The notes under the pieces: generated by a model | What the model saw: the letters and a program-made list of their open reading frames with translations, nothing else | Told to the model about the DNA's origin: nothing | The model's database searches: none | Program-made: the position numbers and the translations under genes | Shown: piece by piece, positions 25,393 through 37,345 of the stretch | Layout of the letters: every line of letters begins with the position of its first letter | Position numbering within the stretch: position 1 is the stretch's first letter | NCBI RefSeq assembly: GCF_037893015.1 | Contig: NC_133660.1 | Span: forward strand, 162,744,937 to 162,808,936 | From: Macrotis lagotis | Taxonomy: Eukaryota > Chordata > Mammalia > Peramelemorphia > Peramelidae | Direction of reading: 5' to 3' | DNA length: 64,000 nt

Positions 25393-26170
25393 GTTGTTCA
25401 GTTGTTTTTCAGTCATTCTGACTATTTGTGACCCTCTTTTGTGTTTTCTTAAAAATACTAGAGTGACTTGTCATTTCCTTCTCCAGTTAATTTTATTTTT
25501 TATTTTAAAACCATTTTTATTTCAAGTATTGAATTTCAAATTCTATCCCTGTCTTCCTTTCTCTCCTTCCAAGCAATCAGATATAGGTTACACATATGCA
25601 TATGCAGGACATTTACATATTAATCTTTTTGTATAAGAAGACTTGAATAAAAGGAAAAAAATGAAAGAAAGAAAATGAAAAATAGCATTCTTCAATTTGT
25701 ACTCAAGCAATACCAGTTCTTTCTAAGTGGAGAGTATGCTTCATCATTAGTCTTTTGGGAGTGTCTTGTATCATTGTATTATTGAGAATAGCTAAATCAT
25801 TCACAGTACTTCATCGAACAGTGTTGCTGTTCCTTGGAATAATATTCTCCTAGTTCTGTTCACTTTACTATGCATCAGTTCATGTAAGTCTTTACAGGTT
25901 TTTCTGAAATCAACAATAATATTCAATAGTAAACATATACTTCAATTTGTTTAACCATTTTTCCATTGATGGGTATTTCTTTGATTTCCAGTTCTTAGCC
26001 CCCACAAAAAGAGCTGTCTCTAGCTTATTTTGTAGATAAGACAAACAGGGTTAAGTGACTGGCTCAGAGTCATACAACTAATAAGTATCTGAGTTCAAAT
26101 TTGAACTTGGGAAGATGAGTCACCTTGACTCCAGACCCAGCTCTCTCTCTACTGTACCAGCTAGCTGCCA
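25393..26170 (-). mobile_element. L1 3' end (-) flanked by two pieces of one reversed SINE
   Basis: 25393-25470 (gttgttcagttgtttttcag ... gtgaccctcttttg) and 26020-26170 (ttattttgtagataagacaaacagggttaagtgac ... ccagacccagctctc) are the two halves of the SINE type at 14762. Between them, 25485-26005 is a reversed L1 3' end (ccaagcaatcagatatagg ... gttctgttcactttactatgcatcagttcatg). The L1 therefore inserted into an existing SINE. Confidence 0.7.
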
Positions 26171-26384
26171 ATTTCCTTGTCTGTCTTTCTGTTTATTGAT
26201 TTATAGTACAGGACACATTGTAAATTTATTATTGAACATCAATGTAACTGCTTAATAATTGTGTCTTTCATGATAATTAATTTTAATGAATAAAACATCA
26301 CAATAATTTTTCAAACATTATCTTTAAGTCTCTCGTTAAGGATTCTTAGTTTGTTCACTGTTTCACATTGATTTTTCTTGTATA

Positions 26385-26850
26385 TCCTTTCTTGTATGTA
26401 TAGTTTGTCTTTCTGATCCTCTTTTTTCTCTTTAAATTGCTTTATAAGTCCTTCCAGATTTCTTTCTAATAAGACCTATCATACTTAATACTAATACAGC
26501 ATTCCATTTCTTTAATGAACCACTTAATTTAATCATTCTCCTATGGTTATATATTTAGGTTTTGAAAATACAAAGAATGCCATTGTGAAATGGTTTTATT
26601 GTATAGATAGCTTTTTGATAGTTTTTGACACCACTTTCATTGTATATTCCCAGTAATGAAATTGTTATGTCAAAGTGTCTGATTATTTTTATAGCTTTTA
26701 TTGGATATCACTTAAAGTTTGTGAATTTACCCACAATGACTGTCTATTATTCCATAATTTTATCAGTACTGAATTTCATTGCTTTTCATTTATTTTTGCC
26801 AACTTGATGAGTAAGAGATGGTGCTTTTTAAAACAGGGATTATATATGTT
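26385..26850 (-). mobile_element. Second decayed L1-like fragment, reverse orientation
   Basis: Text tataagtccttccagatttctttc, cagcattccatttc, ttgccattgtgaaatgg-type and cagtactgaatttcattgctttt follows reversed L1 order. Confidence 0.5.
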
Positions 26851-26864
26851 AAATTAAATTTTAA

Positions 26865-28390
26865 TTCAATAAATGTTTATTAAGTACTTTCCTATGTCCT
26901 AGGCAATGTACTAAGCACTGGGGGATCCAAAAAGAGGTTAAAGACAGTCTCTGCCCTCAAAGAGCTTACCTTCTAATAGGGAAGACAACATGCAAACAAA
27001 TATATCCACATTGATTTATGTACAAGACAAATAGGAAATAAACAATAGAGGGAAGGCACTGGAATTAAGAGGCAATGGGGAAGGCATCCTGTAAGAGGTG
27101 AGATTTTAGTTGGAAGTTGAAAGACCAAAGAGGTCAGTAGTCAGAGTGAAGGAGGAAGAGCATTCCAGATATGGAGGAAAAGTCAGAAAAAATACTTGGA
27201 GCCAAGAGATGGAGTGTCTTGTTTGAGGAATTGTCAAGAGGCTGTTGTCATTGGGTTGACTTATGGGGAGTAAAGTAAAAGAAGACTAGAAAGAGAGGAG
27301 GGGGCTAAATTATGAAGGACTTTGAATGCCAAACAGAGCATTTTGCCTCTGTTCCTGGAGACAATAGGAGGCTACTAGAGTTTATTGTGTGGGAACTGGG
27401 GTTTGGGTTGAGTGTGACATGACCAGACTTGTATTTTATTTTATTTAATTTTTTGATTTAATAAATATTTTATGTATATTTCCAACCACATACACTGTAG
27501 TTTTTACCAATCACTTTTTTTCAAGGCTTTGAGTTTTACAATTTTTCTCCCTTCACTCCCTCCTAACCCTGGACAGAAAGCAGTCTGATATAGGCTTTAA
27601 ATTTGTAACCATGCTAAACATAGATCAAAACTGAATGTGTTGAGAGAGAAGAATCAGAAATGGAAGAAAAAAAAATTAGAAATAACAAAATTGAAAGTAC
27701 ATAATACAAAAGACGACTTTTAAAAAATTGAAGGTAGTAAGTTTTCATCTCCATTTAAACTCCACAGTTAGTATTTTTCTATCATAAAGACTCACATTTT
27801 AGAAAATTCATTTTTCATGACAGAATGGAGCACCAATGGATTGCAATGGGAAGAGACTTGAGGCAGGCTATTGCAATAATCGAGGCACAGGGTAATGAGA
27901 ATCAACAGAATGGTGACAGGGTCAGAGAAGAGATGGAGGAATATTTGGAAGATGTTGAAAAGATGAAATTGGCAGACCTTGGTGATGGCTTGGATATAAG
28001 AGGTAGGAGATAGTGAGGAATCCAGGATGACTCCTAGGATATAAGAGGTAGGAGATAGTAAGGGGTCCAGGAGGACTCCTAGGATGGGTGCCTGAGAGAC
28101 TGGAAGGACTTCAATAGTAATAGGGAAGGTTTAGGGGGAAAGATAATGAGTTCTGCTTTGGAAATATTAATTAAAATATCTACTGATCATCCAGTTTGAA
28201 ATACCTTAAAGGCAGTTTGAGGTGTGAGATTGGAAGTTGACAGAGTGATTGGGATTGGAAAGGTAAATTTAAGAATCATTAGCATAATAGTGGTAATAAA
28301 GTTCATGGAAGTTGATGAGATCACTAAGTGAAGTAGAGGGAGAAGAAAAGAATGCCCTGGACAGAATATTGAGGGACACCTACTTTTTAG
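26865..28390 (+). mobile_element. Ancient 1.1 kb repeat split by a younger reversed L1-type insert
   Basis: The outer element runs 26865-27425 (ttattaagtactttcctatgtcc, ggcaatgtactaagcactggggg ... atgaaggactttgaatgcc) and resumes at 27825-28390 (gcaggctattgcaataatcg ... gatgactcctaggat ... gttgatgagatcactaagtg). The insert (27426-27820) carries the reversed L1 3' order (gagttttacaatttttctccc, cagaaagcagtctgatatagg). An L2-related or other mammal-wide family is likely; I do not name it. Another copy is at 31310-31976. The 62-codon frame at 27825-28013 is repeat sequence. Confidence 0.65.
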
Positions 28391-28899
28391 GAAATTTGAC
28401 TATGTAAATTTTAAATCACTCCTAATATATTTTAGATGACAAATTTTTATCTGTTATACTTGCCTTAAATATTTTCCACTCATTTACTTTTATGTTAATT
28501 ATATTATTTTATGCATCATTTTTAATTTGAATGTCAAATGTATATAGATATATCTTTATATATATCTCTAACTTTTCGTGTATTTTGTCCCATTTGTGGA
28601 GTAGCAAGAAATAGCCATTTTCCCTTCCCAGTTGAGATACACATTATTCTATTATCTTTCATTTTAATACTTTTTTGTATTTAAGAATGACAGTTTTTTT
28701 TTAATCAAATGGTTACCTGTCATTAGGCAGTTTATACTAAAGAAAACTTCTTAAATAGTAGGACATTGTAATGATACTTGAAATTCTATGGAATTTATTT
28801 TCTGTGTTATTATAAGAGATTTTTAAAGGTAGATTATGTGTCTTTATGTTCCTTTAAAAAGTTCAGTTCTATACCTAATAAAAGATCAGGGTATATAAA

Positions 28900-29170
28900 G
28901 TTGTCTAACAATAATAATAATAGCTAAAATTTAAGAACATGTTAAGGTTTGCAACACACTTTATAAATTTTTTTTCTTATATATTCACAACAATTCTGGG
29001 CATTGTTAACCAGTATTATCCTCATTTTACAGATGAATAAACAGAAGCAGAAAAAAATGAAGTGACTAGCCCAGAGTCAGACAGGTAGTAAATATCTAAT
29101 ACTGAATTTGAACTCAGAGTTTTCTGTCATGTGTTCCTGTGTTCTATCTACCATACTATCTAGTTACCTT
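28900..29170 (-). mobile_element. MIR/CORE-SINE, reverse orientation
   Basis: Order aataataatagctaaaattt, gtttgcaacacactttataaat, cctcattttacagatgaataaac, gactagcccagagtcagac and gaatttgaactcagagttttc. Confidence 0.8.
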
Positions 29171-29561
29171 GTAAGCTTCCATTCATATGGGTTGGAATAA
29201 GTGATTATATACTGATAATCCCTTGATTTATGATTAGAAGACTGAGTAAGGTCGACTCTGACATTTACCAAATGGATTGACTTACTGCATAGGATTCAAC
29301 CAAGTATAGCAGGTCACTTAGTACATTTTGAGATATGAGCCTTCAAGGGATAGATGTGCTCTGAAAAGTCTTCTCCTCCATTGAGATTTTCAAGAATGTT
29401 GGTTTACCCCTGATGAATCATATAAATCCAAGGACCTTCAAGATGGAAACAGACCATGAGCAGATAGTTAGATAGTCTGTAGATGAAGATAGGGATTGAA
29501 CTATTCAATATTTGGAGAATCTTTTGAACTATTCAATATTTGGAGAATCTTCCTAGGTCCA

Positions 29562-31165
29562 TAACTGTATTCTTTTTTTAATTAAATATTTTATTTATTT
29601 TGAGTTTTACAATTTTCCCCCCAATCTTACTTCTCTCCCCCCCACAGAAAGCAATTTGTCAGTCTCTATATTGTTTCCGTGTTTTATATTGATCCAAATT
29701 GAGTGTGATGAAAGAGAAATCATATCCTTAAGGAAGAAACATAAAGTATAAGAGATAACAAGATCAGACAATAATATATCAAATTTTTTTCTAGATTAAA
29801 GGGAATAGTCCTTGAACTTTGTTCAAACTCCATGGCTCCTTGAACTTTGTTCAAACTCCATGGATCTTTATCTGGATACAGATGGTATCCTCCATTGCAG
29901 ACAGTCCCAAATTGTCTCTCAGTTCATGCAAATCCCTCCAGGCTTCCCTGAATTCCCATCCCTCCTGGTTTCTTTTTTTTATTATTATTGACATAAAAAA
30001 CCCATTCATTAGCATATTTTATTGTAATTTTATCTTAAATATTTTCCAAATAGTTGTATTTTTTAAATTTATCTTTATTAAAGATTTTGAGTTTTACAAT
30101 TTTTCCCCCAATCTTACTTCCTTCCCCCCCCCATGGAAAGCAATTTGTCAGTCTCTATATTGTTTCCATGTTTTATATTGATCCAAATTGAGTGTGATGA
30201 GAGAGAAATTATATCCTTAAGGAAGAAACAAAAAGTATAAGAGATAACAAGATCAGACAATAAGATATCAGTTTTTTCCTAAATTAAAGGGAAGAGTCCT
30301 TGAACTTTGTTCAAACTCCATGGCTCTTTATCTGGATACAGATGGTATTCTCCATTGCAGACAGTCCCAAATTGTCCCTGATTGTTGCACTGATGTAACG
30401 AGCCAGTCCATCAAGGTTGCTCATCGCCACCATGTTGCTGTTAGGATGTACAGTGTTTTTCTGGTTCTGCTCATCTCACTCAGCATCAGTTCATGCAAAT
30501 CCCTCCAGGCTTCCCTGAATTCCCATCCCTCCTGGTTTCCAATAGAACAATAGTGTTCCATGACATACATATACCACAGTTTACTGAGCCATTCCCCAAT
30601 TGAAGGACATTTACTTGATTTCCAATTCTTTGCCACCACAAACAAGGCTGCTATGACTATTTTTGTACAAGTGATGTTTTTACCCTTTTTCATCATCTCT
30701 TCAGGGTATAGACCCAGTCAAAGGGTATGCTCATTTTTGTTGCCCTCTGGGCATAGTTCTAAATTTCTCTCCAGAAAGGTTGGATAAGTTCACAGTTCCA
30801 CCAACAATGTAATAGTGTCCCAGATTTCCTACAACCCTTCCAACAATGATCATTATTCTTTCTGGTCATATTGGCCAGTTTGAGAGGTGTGAGGTGATAC
30901 CTCAGAGAAGCTTAAATTTGCATTTCTCTAATAAGTAATGATTTAGAGCAATTTTTCATATGGCTGTGGATTGCTTTGATCTCTTCTGTAAATTGCCTTT
31001 GCATATCCTTTGACCATTTGTCAACTGGGGAATGGCTTTTTTAAAAAATATGACTCAGTTCTCTATATTTTAGAAATGAGTCCTTTGTCAGAATCATTAG
31101 TTGTAAAGATTGTTTCCCAATTTACTACATTTCTTTTGATCTTGGTTACATGTAACTGTATTCTT
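29562..31165 (-). mobile_element. Reversed L1 with two 3' ends inside one target-site duplication
   Basis: A 13 bp duplication (taactgtattctt) occurs at 29562-29574 and 31153-31165. Inside are a first L1 3' end (29575-29972), about 75 bp of A/T-rich spacer, then a second 3' end continuing into ORF2 (30050-31152; attccccaattgaaggac, ggctgctatgac). The first copy lacks about 110 bp between attgtctc and agttcatgcaaatcc and has a 26 bp internal duplication near 29816-29867. The 91-codon minus frame at 30421-30696 is an ORF2 C-terminal remnant with premature ends. Confidence 0.82.
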
Positions 31166-31309
31166 AAAGAGAAACTTGACATTCCATTCATAACATTGTA
31201 GGAGACTGAGAACTGAAACACATCTTGGAGATCATCATCTTCACTTACTTTGTTTTAAGATTTAAAGAGACTAAAGACCACAGAAATTAAATGACTTACT
31301 CAAGGTCAT

Positions 31310-31976
31310 ATAAGTCGATCAATCAATACATATTAATTAAGTGCCTAAATGCAGGGATTACAAAGAAAGGGAAAAGATAATTGCTACTTTCAAGGATCTT
31401 CCTGTCTAGTGAGGAAAACAACATGCAAAAACTATGGACAAACAAGTTGTATACAGTATAAATGGAAAATAATCAAGAGAGGAAAGGCACTAGAATTACA
31501 GGAGATGAAGTCTTCCTGTAGAAGGTAAGGTTTTTAGCTGGGACTTGAAGGAAGTTGGGGAAGGCAGAAAGTGAAGATGATGAGAGAGAGACTTCCAAGC
31601 AGAAAAACTACCTGGAATTGGGAGGTGTAGTGTCTTGTTTGTGAAGCATCAAGGAGGCTGAGGTCACTGGATTCAAGAGTATGTAGGGAAGGAAGGTACA
31701 GAGATGCTGTGAAGTGTAAGAAGACAAGAAAGGTAGGAAGGGACAATATAAAGAGCTTTGAATCCCCAAAAGAGGATTTTATATTTGACTTTGGAGATAA
31801 TAGAGAGTCACTGGAGTTTATTGAGTAAAGAAGTGACATGGTCTTTGGAAGCTGAAAGGAGGTTAGACTGGAATGGGGAGAGGCACAAGCAAGCAGGCTA
31901 TTGCAATGGCCTAGGTGTGCTGTGATGAAGGCCTGAACCAGGGTGGTGGAAGTGTCAGAGTGTGGGTGTGAGAGAT
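31310..31976 (+). mobile_element. Second copy of the ancient repeat seen at 26865-28390
   Basis: Order caatacatattaattaagtgcc, ccttcaaggatct-type text, ggaaaacaacatgcaaaaac, ggagatgaagtcttcctgtagaagg, ggaggtgtagtgtcttgtttg, gagtcactggagtttattgag, gcaggctattgcaatggcc. All open frames on its minus strand are shadows. Confidence 0.7.
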
Positions 31977-31977
31977 G

Positions 31978-32310
31978 TTGTTTAGTCATTTTTCGGTTGT
32001 GTCCAACTCTTCATGACCCCATTTGGGATTTTCTTGGTAAAAAGACTGGAGTGGATTGCCATTTCTTTCTCCAGCTCATGAAACGGAGGCAACAAAGTTA
32101 AGTGATTTGCCCAGGGTCTGACTACTTTACAATTGTTATCTCATTTGATCCTCACAACAATCCATTAAGAAGGTATGTCTTGATTGATGCTCAGAGAACC
32201 TAAATGGTTCCATTAAATGATATGCCTGGGTCATAAAGACTGTGACAGAGGTAGAATTATGAACCCAAGCCTTCCTGATCTCAAGTCTGATGTTCTATCC
32301 ACCAAATCAT
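31978..32310 (-). mobile_element. Reversed SINE fragment followed by reversed MIR
   Basis: 31978-32118 reads ttgtttagtcatttttcgg, ccccatttgggattttcttgg, gagtggattgccatttc. 32120-32310 reads ttatctcatttgatcctcacaac and gaacccaagccttcctgatc. Confidence 0.75.
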
Positions 32311-32339
32311 GCTTCTTCTTTCAATTTAGTTAAATAGGG

Positions 32340-32510
32340 CAACTAGGGAAGAAGTGTTGGATGTGGAGTTGAATCTTGTCATAGACACTAGGTATATGAC
32401 TCTAGGTAAATCATTTAACCTTTCTCAGACTTAGCTTCCTTATCTGTAAAGTGGAAATAATAACAGCATCTAATTCACATAGTTGTTGTGAGGACAAAAT
32501 GAGATTTTTT
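32340..32510 (+). mobile_element. MIR-type SINE, forward orientation
   Basis: Text gttggatgtggagttgaatc, ctaggtaaatcatttaacctttc, cttatctgtaaagtggaaataat and cacatagttgttgtgaggac. Confidence 0.75.
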
Positions 32511-32535
32511 TTTAAAAACAATTTACACATCTTTG

Positions 32536-32800
32536 GCATAGGGGCAGCTAACTGATACAGTGGAAAGAGCCTGGGCTTGGAAATAAGGAAGATTCAAGTT
32601 TCTGAGTTTAAATCCAGCCCCAGAAACTTCAGATCCAGCCCCAGCTGTGTGACTCTGGGCAAGTCACTTAACCCTGTTTGCCTCAGTTCCTCATTTGCAA
32701 AATGAGCTGGAAAAAGAAATGCCAAACAACTCCACTATGTTGATCCTACATAGGGTCCTGATGAGTCTGACATTACTGAAAAACAATTTCACAACAAATC
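32536..32800 (+). mobile_element. Long marsupial SINE, forward orientation
   Basis: Head gcataggggcagctaactgatac, gagcctgggcttggaaataag, then gtgtgactctgggcaagtcac, gcctcagttcctcatttgc, aaatgagctggaaaaagaaatgcc and a tail with cctacatagggtcctgatg. Forward version of the 14762-14998 family. Confidence 0.82.
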
Positions 32801-33114
32801 TCAAAACTATATAAATTAGGAAAATTAGACAACACTAAGAAAACTTTTGAGAACCTGTCACATGAAAGTCACTCTGCCAGTACTGACTTCTCAAGTAGAG
32901 GAGATAAGACAAGTACCTACATAAACATAACACAATGTAGATTGTGGTAAGTGTGATAGGAGAAGTAAAAACAAAGTGTTGAATGAACTCAGAAGATGAG
33001 GAGGAGATAATTTTTGCCTTGGGAGTCAATTAAGGCTTCATGGAGGAAATAGCTCAATAACTTTGTTGTGCTGATTATGTTGGTGCCAGCTTGAACTGAT
33101 TTACAAGAAACAAT

Positions 33115-33365
33115 AGTCTGTGTGGCCTTGGGCAAGCCACTTAACCCCATTGCCTAGCAAAAACCTAAAAATAAAAAAGAAACAGTTAAAATTTCAGCAT
33201 GGCACATATACCTCAGAAATTGATGGTATAAATTAAGATTTGATTTACTGTTTTATTGATTGCTCAGACTTAAGAAAATGACGGAAAAAAGTGTGGTATG
33301 GGTACTGTTTTTTTGAGAGCCAGTTGTTAAATGTTTACCAGCACATCTGTTTAACAGTTCTAAAA
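33115..33365 (+). mobile_element. SINE 3' tail joined to an unclassified old repeat
   Basis: 33115-33175 is only the end of a tRNA-derived SINE (gtgtggccttgggcaagccac ... ccattgcctagcaaaaacc). 33185-33365 matches the repeat at 58900-59122 in KDR intron 6. Confidence 0.6.
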
Positions 33366-33419
33366 GGAAATCTATGCCCAATCCAGGGATTATATAATGC
33401 ACTGAAGGGTGTTAAAATA

Positions 33420-33860
33420 GTATCATAGATTTGGGGTCCAAAGGCTTACCCAATGTCACACAGAAAGTAACTGTCAGGATTTAGCCCGGATTCTCTGACT
33501 CCGAATCTGGTGCTTTTTCTCATTTTGACTAGTAAAGATGAAGGGGTAGAAAAGACATGCCATGTAGATAGTAAGTATAGTAGAATCAAAGTCAAAAAGG
33601 GGAGAAAATGCATATGTAAAGGTGGAAGTCTGAAAGGGGGAGTGATGGGAGATGAAGTAAAACAAGTGTCCTGGAAGATTAGAGACAGAATAAGCTTTGG
33701 ACAGCAGTTAGTCCAGCTCCCTCCTTTGGCAGACAAGAATACTGAATCTCAGAGAGCCTAAATGAAATCCCAACAGAACACAGCTAGTGAGGGGCCAAGC
33801 TGAATCACAAGCGCATGTATTCTAGCTTCAAATTTGGCGCTTCTTCTACTATTCCATGTT
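33420..33860 (-). mobile_element. Reversed MIR fragments
   Basis: 33420-33540 (cttacccaatgtcacacag, gattctctgactccgaatctgg) and 33680-33860 (cagacaagaatactgaatctc ... ctagtgaggggccaagctg). Confidence 0.6.
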
Positions 33861-33864
33861 CACT

Positions 33865-35186
33865 GGGGACATACTATGGAGGATCTTCTATAAGCTATGA
33901 TGATCCAGTGAAGAATTTTGAGCTGGAGCATGACATGAACAAAGTTTTTTTTTAAAGGAAATGTTCTCTGGCAGCTGTGGGTAGGATATGTTGGACTGTA
34001 GTGGAAGAGACATTTTAGAAGCTCCTGTAATTTTCCAGACAACACAGATGATTAAATTTTAGCCACGAAGTCATGGAGGGTATCTGCCTTCCTCTTCCAC
34101 AAAAATCTCCTTGATGATGCCATCACAGATAATTCAGAGATTGCAAGACTGGCACAAATGATGACCTTGTGTTCTCTTTTCCTACTTAAGAGTAACAGTT
34201 GTTGGAAGCACTTGGCTCTCTTCTTAAGGAGTAGAATAAATAATATGTCAGCCTAACTAGATGTTCTAAATGACAGCAGGGGGAAAAAAAGGCTTGGCTA
34301 CTAAACTATGGAACAGAAAATTCTAAGAATCCATCCAAAAGAAGACCAACATCTTGGCTGAGAACTTTAATGTGAAAATGAAGACCAAGAGCAGATGTGA
34401 TAGCTATTACTTGGGAAAAAGAAGCTAGGGTTGAATAATATACGGAATGGGAGCAGCAAAAGATTGCCAACAACCAATGATTAATTCAAGAGTATTTTCT
34501 TGGGAGTTGGGTAAACTAGAACCTTTCATGAATGAATAAATTGTACAAAGGGAAAAATGTGAGCTGTGTCTTCATCTTGTTTAAACATCAAAACACAATC
34601 GGGAATGATAGTTAAATATGTGAAAAACACTATTTTTACCTTTTTTTTTCCCTTGATATATTTCCTTTGTTATTAAGCTTGCTTTCTCTGCAGCTGGCAC
34701 TTCTGTTTACATTAAGGGATCAGATGCATGAAATGCCTCATTTGTGGTCTATGCCAGCCTGACCAGCTTTTGGATGAATGTCAACTTTGACTGGACATTT
34801 TATTCTTCATTTCATTTATTTCCCAAAGCCAGGCACATCTTGCTGAGTTGTTTTGTTTAGGTTTATTGCACATGAAGGCAGCAATGTTCTAGAAATAAAC
34901 GTTTAGACATGCTGTTTGATCCAAGAAAGATTTTTATTTATACTTCAAGGGGAGGGGTTATTCATTGATGTTTTGGAAACTCTGGAAAGCAGCTGATATG
35001 CAAAGAAAATAGAACTTTTTTGCTATCCCTGAGTAGCTCTCAAATATCAGGGAAGAAAAGTAGGAAACATGATCATTAAACTGTTAGAAGCATGAATACC
35101 ACAGAAAACCCAAAGCAATTAACTGGATAAATGTGTAAAAATAATTTTCTTGCTAGCTACTAGTGAGTTCTAATTTGTAACTTTTA
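33865..35186. other. Repeat-poor interval; possible conserved element at 34640-34900
   Basis: 1.3 kb with no family I recognise. 34640-34900 (around gatcagatgcatgaaatgcc, a RUNX-type tgtggt at 34743-34748, and ctttgactggacattttattc) has the even composition of single-copy DNA and lies 12 kb upstream of the KDR promoter. No gene is seen. Confidence 0.35.
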
Positions 35187-35203
35187 AAAACTTATGAACT
35201 TTG

Positions 35204-35366
35204 GGATGGCTAGGTGGTCCAGTGGATAGAGCACCGGCCCTGGAGTCAGGAGTACCTGAGTTCAAATCCGACCTCAGACACTTAATAATTACCTAGCTGT
35301 GTGGCCTTGGGCAAGCCACTTAATCCCATTTGCCTTGCAAAAAAACCTAAAAAACAAACAAACAAG
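35204..35366 (+). mobile_element. tRNA-derived SINE with 17 bp target-site duplication
   Basis: Near-consensus copy flanked on both sides by aaaacttatgaactttg (35187-35203 and 35367-35383), a perfect match, hence a young insertion. Confidence 0.93.
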
Positions 35367-35444
35367 AAAACTTATGAACTTTGTAGAAGAAGAGCAGAGT
35401 AAATAGGGAGTCTGTCTTGGAGGCAGAGCATCTAGGTTTAATCT

Positions 35445-35850
35445 ACCTATCAACAGATATTTATTAACCCAGGCACTGTGCTAAATTCTGGGAATTCAAA
35501 AAGAGGCAATTGACAGTTCTTGCCTTCAAGAAGTTTATAATCTTGGGCGGCTAGGTGGCGCAGTGGATAGAACACTGGCCCTGGAGTCAGGAGGACCTAA
35601 GTTCAAATCCAGCCTCAAACACTTAGTAATTGCCTAGCTGTGTGGCCTTGGGTAAGCTGCTTAACCCCATTTACCTTGCAAAAAAAAAATCTAAAAAAAA
35701 AAAAAGAAAAGTTCATAATCTAATTGGGGAGACAACATATAAGCAAATATATATAGAGAGCAAATTGTACACAGGATAATTAGGAGATAATGAAGAGAGG
35801 AAGAGGACTAGAATTTAGAAAGAATTAAGAGGGGTTAGGAAGGGTTTCCC
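35445..35850 (+). mobile_element. Old repeat fragment split by a young SINE (35544-35707)
   Basis: The outer text (caacagatatttattaaccc, ggcactgtgctaaattctggg, ctaattggggagacaacat) is the head of the family at 26865. The inner SINE (gggcggctaggtggcgcagtgg ... ccttgcaaaaa) is flanked by aagtttataatct / aagttcataatct. Confidence 0.82.
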
Positions 35851-36149
35851 TTCTCTGACCCATACTGGCTATTGAACTATGGATACTTAACCTCTCAGTA
35901 CCAAGGACAATTTATTTTAAACAATAATTGATAGGTGAATTGTTGAGGGAATTTCCAAGTGGTATTCCTTTCAATGATGAAATCATAGGCCTAGACCACT
36001 TCTCTTCTCCCCCCAAACAACAAACCACTGCATATCCACTAAACACATATATGCACACACACATGCAAACATACATAATCTTTTATAGGGAAAACTATTG
36101 TATATGTCTTTATTCTAAATAATTTGAGAAATAATATTCATCTCAAGTA

Positions 36150-36480
36150 TTCCAAAGCTCTTCTCCCAAACCATATCACTTCTTGACAAGACTTGTAATG
36201 GTTTTCTATTTGGTCTCCTAGAATTGAACCACTTCCTCTCCAATTTATCTCCTATGCAGCTGCCAAGACAACATTCCTAAAGCCCAGGTCTGACCATGTT
36301 CTTCTTCTGCTTAAGAAAATTCAGTGGCTCTCTATTGCTTCTAGGATAAGATATAATCTCTGCTGTTTGCTATTTAAGGTCCTCTTTAATTGGGCTTCTA
36401 TTTATCTTTCCAGGCTGATGATATATAATTTCCTTTCATTCCTCTATGTTCCATCCAAACCAACTTACTCACCTTCCCTT
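36150..36480 (+). mobile_element. L2-type LINE fragment
   Basis: Order atgcagctgccaagacaac, aagcccaggtctgaccatg, cagtggctctctattgcttctagg, gctatttaaggtcctctttaattgg and ctttccaggctgatg. Another L2-like piece follows the microsatellite at 36700-36850. Confidence 0.65.
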
Positions 36481-36529
36481 GCACATTATTTTTCATCTCC
36501 TGCATCCATAACTTTTTATCTCTTTCTTT

Positions 36530-36595
36530 CCCTTCCTTCCTTCCTTCCTTCCTTCCTTCCTTCCTTCCTTCCTTCCTTCTTTCTTTCTTTCATTT
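36530..36595. repeat. (TTCC)n-(TTTC)n microsatellite
   Basis: About 12 TTCC units then 3-4 TTTC units; a reversed SINE fragment follows (36610-36690, aaattacttgtccaaggtcac). Confidence 0.93.
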
Positions 36596-36939
36596 TCTTT
36601 CTTGTGTTTTTCTTTTTTGCAAAGCAATGGTGTTAAATTACTTGTCCAAGGTCACACAACCACATTTGAACTCGGGTTTGCTCTTCACCTCCATCTTTGG
36701 TATCCTTAGTTCTTCAAATCTCAAATCAGGTCATATACCATAAAAGGTTATTCCTAATCATTTGTTAATGTTATTCTTGACCCAATAATTCCTTTGTTTA
36801 TATTACATGATCCTTTGCATTTATTGTTTATTAATTTGTATTTGTCAAATATTTCTTTGTATTTATTTTTTTCTTTGTATTTATTTTGTCTTTATATGCA
36901 TATAGAAAGAAATTGGGGAGGGGGTTTCCAGCACTGATG

Positions 36940-37345
36940 AAATCACAAGATTATTAGTAGATTATGGTATCTTTGTTTTCAAAAAGCAAAAAAAATTTTT
37001 TTTATTTCCTTCTTATCTCTGCTACCCCTTCCCACCAACTGCAAAAAAAGAAAAATGCATACTCTGTAACAAATATACAGTCAACCAAAACAAATTTCCT
37101 ATATTAACCTTCTCCAAAAAACATACATCTCAATCTGTACCCTGAATCCATCCCATCTTTGTAAGGAGGTGGGAAACATGTCTCATTATGAGTCCTAGAG
37201 ATTCTAGGATTTTTTATTCTAGTACTTAATACTGAGCTTGACATATAATAAATGCTTGTTGAGTTGAATTAAATTTATTGGACCCTGGATTCTTAAATGT
37301 CACGCCAGTGGAAAACTTTGATTGATAGCTTGTCACCTAGAGAAT
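36940..37345. other. L1-like and L2-like scraps
   Basis: 36985-37150 resembles a reversed L1 3' UTR (ccttcccaccaactgc). 37150-37265 ends like L2 (tacttaatactgagcttgac, ataataaatgcttgttgag). Low certainty. Confidence 0.4.

Noticed and set aside
27825..28013. 62-codon frame beginning MEHQWIAMGRDLRQ
   Set aside because: Lies wholly within the ancient repeat that recurs at 31310.
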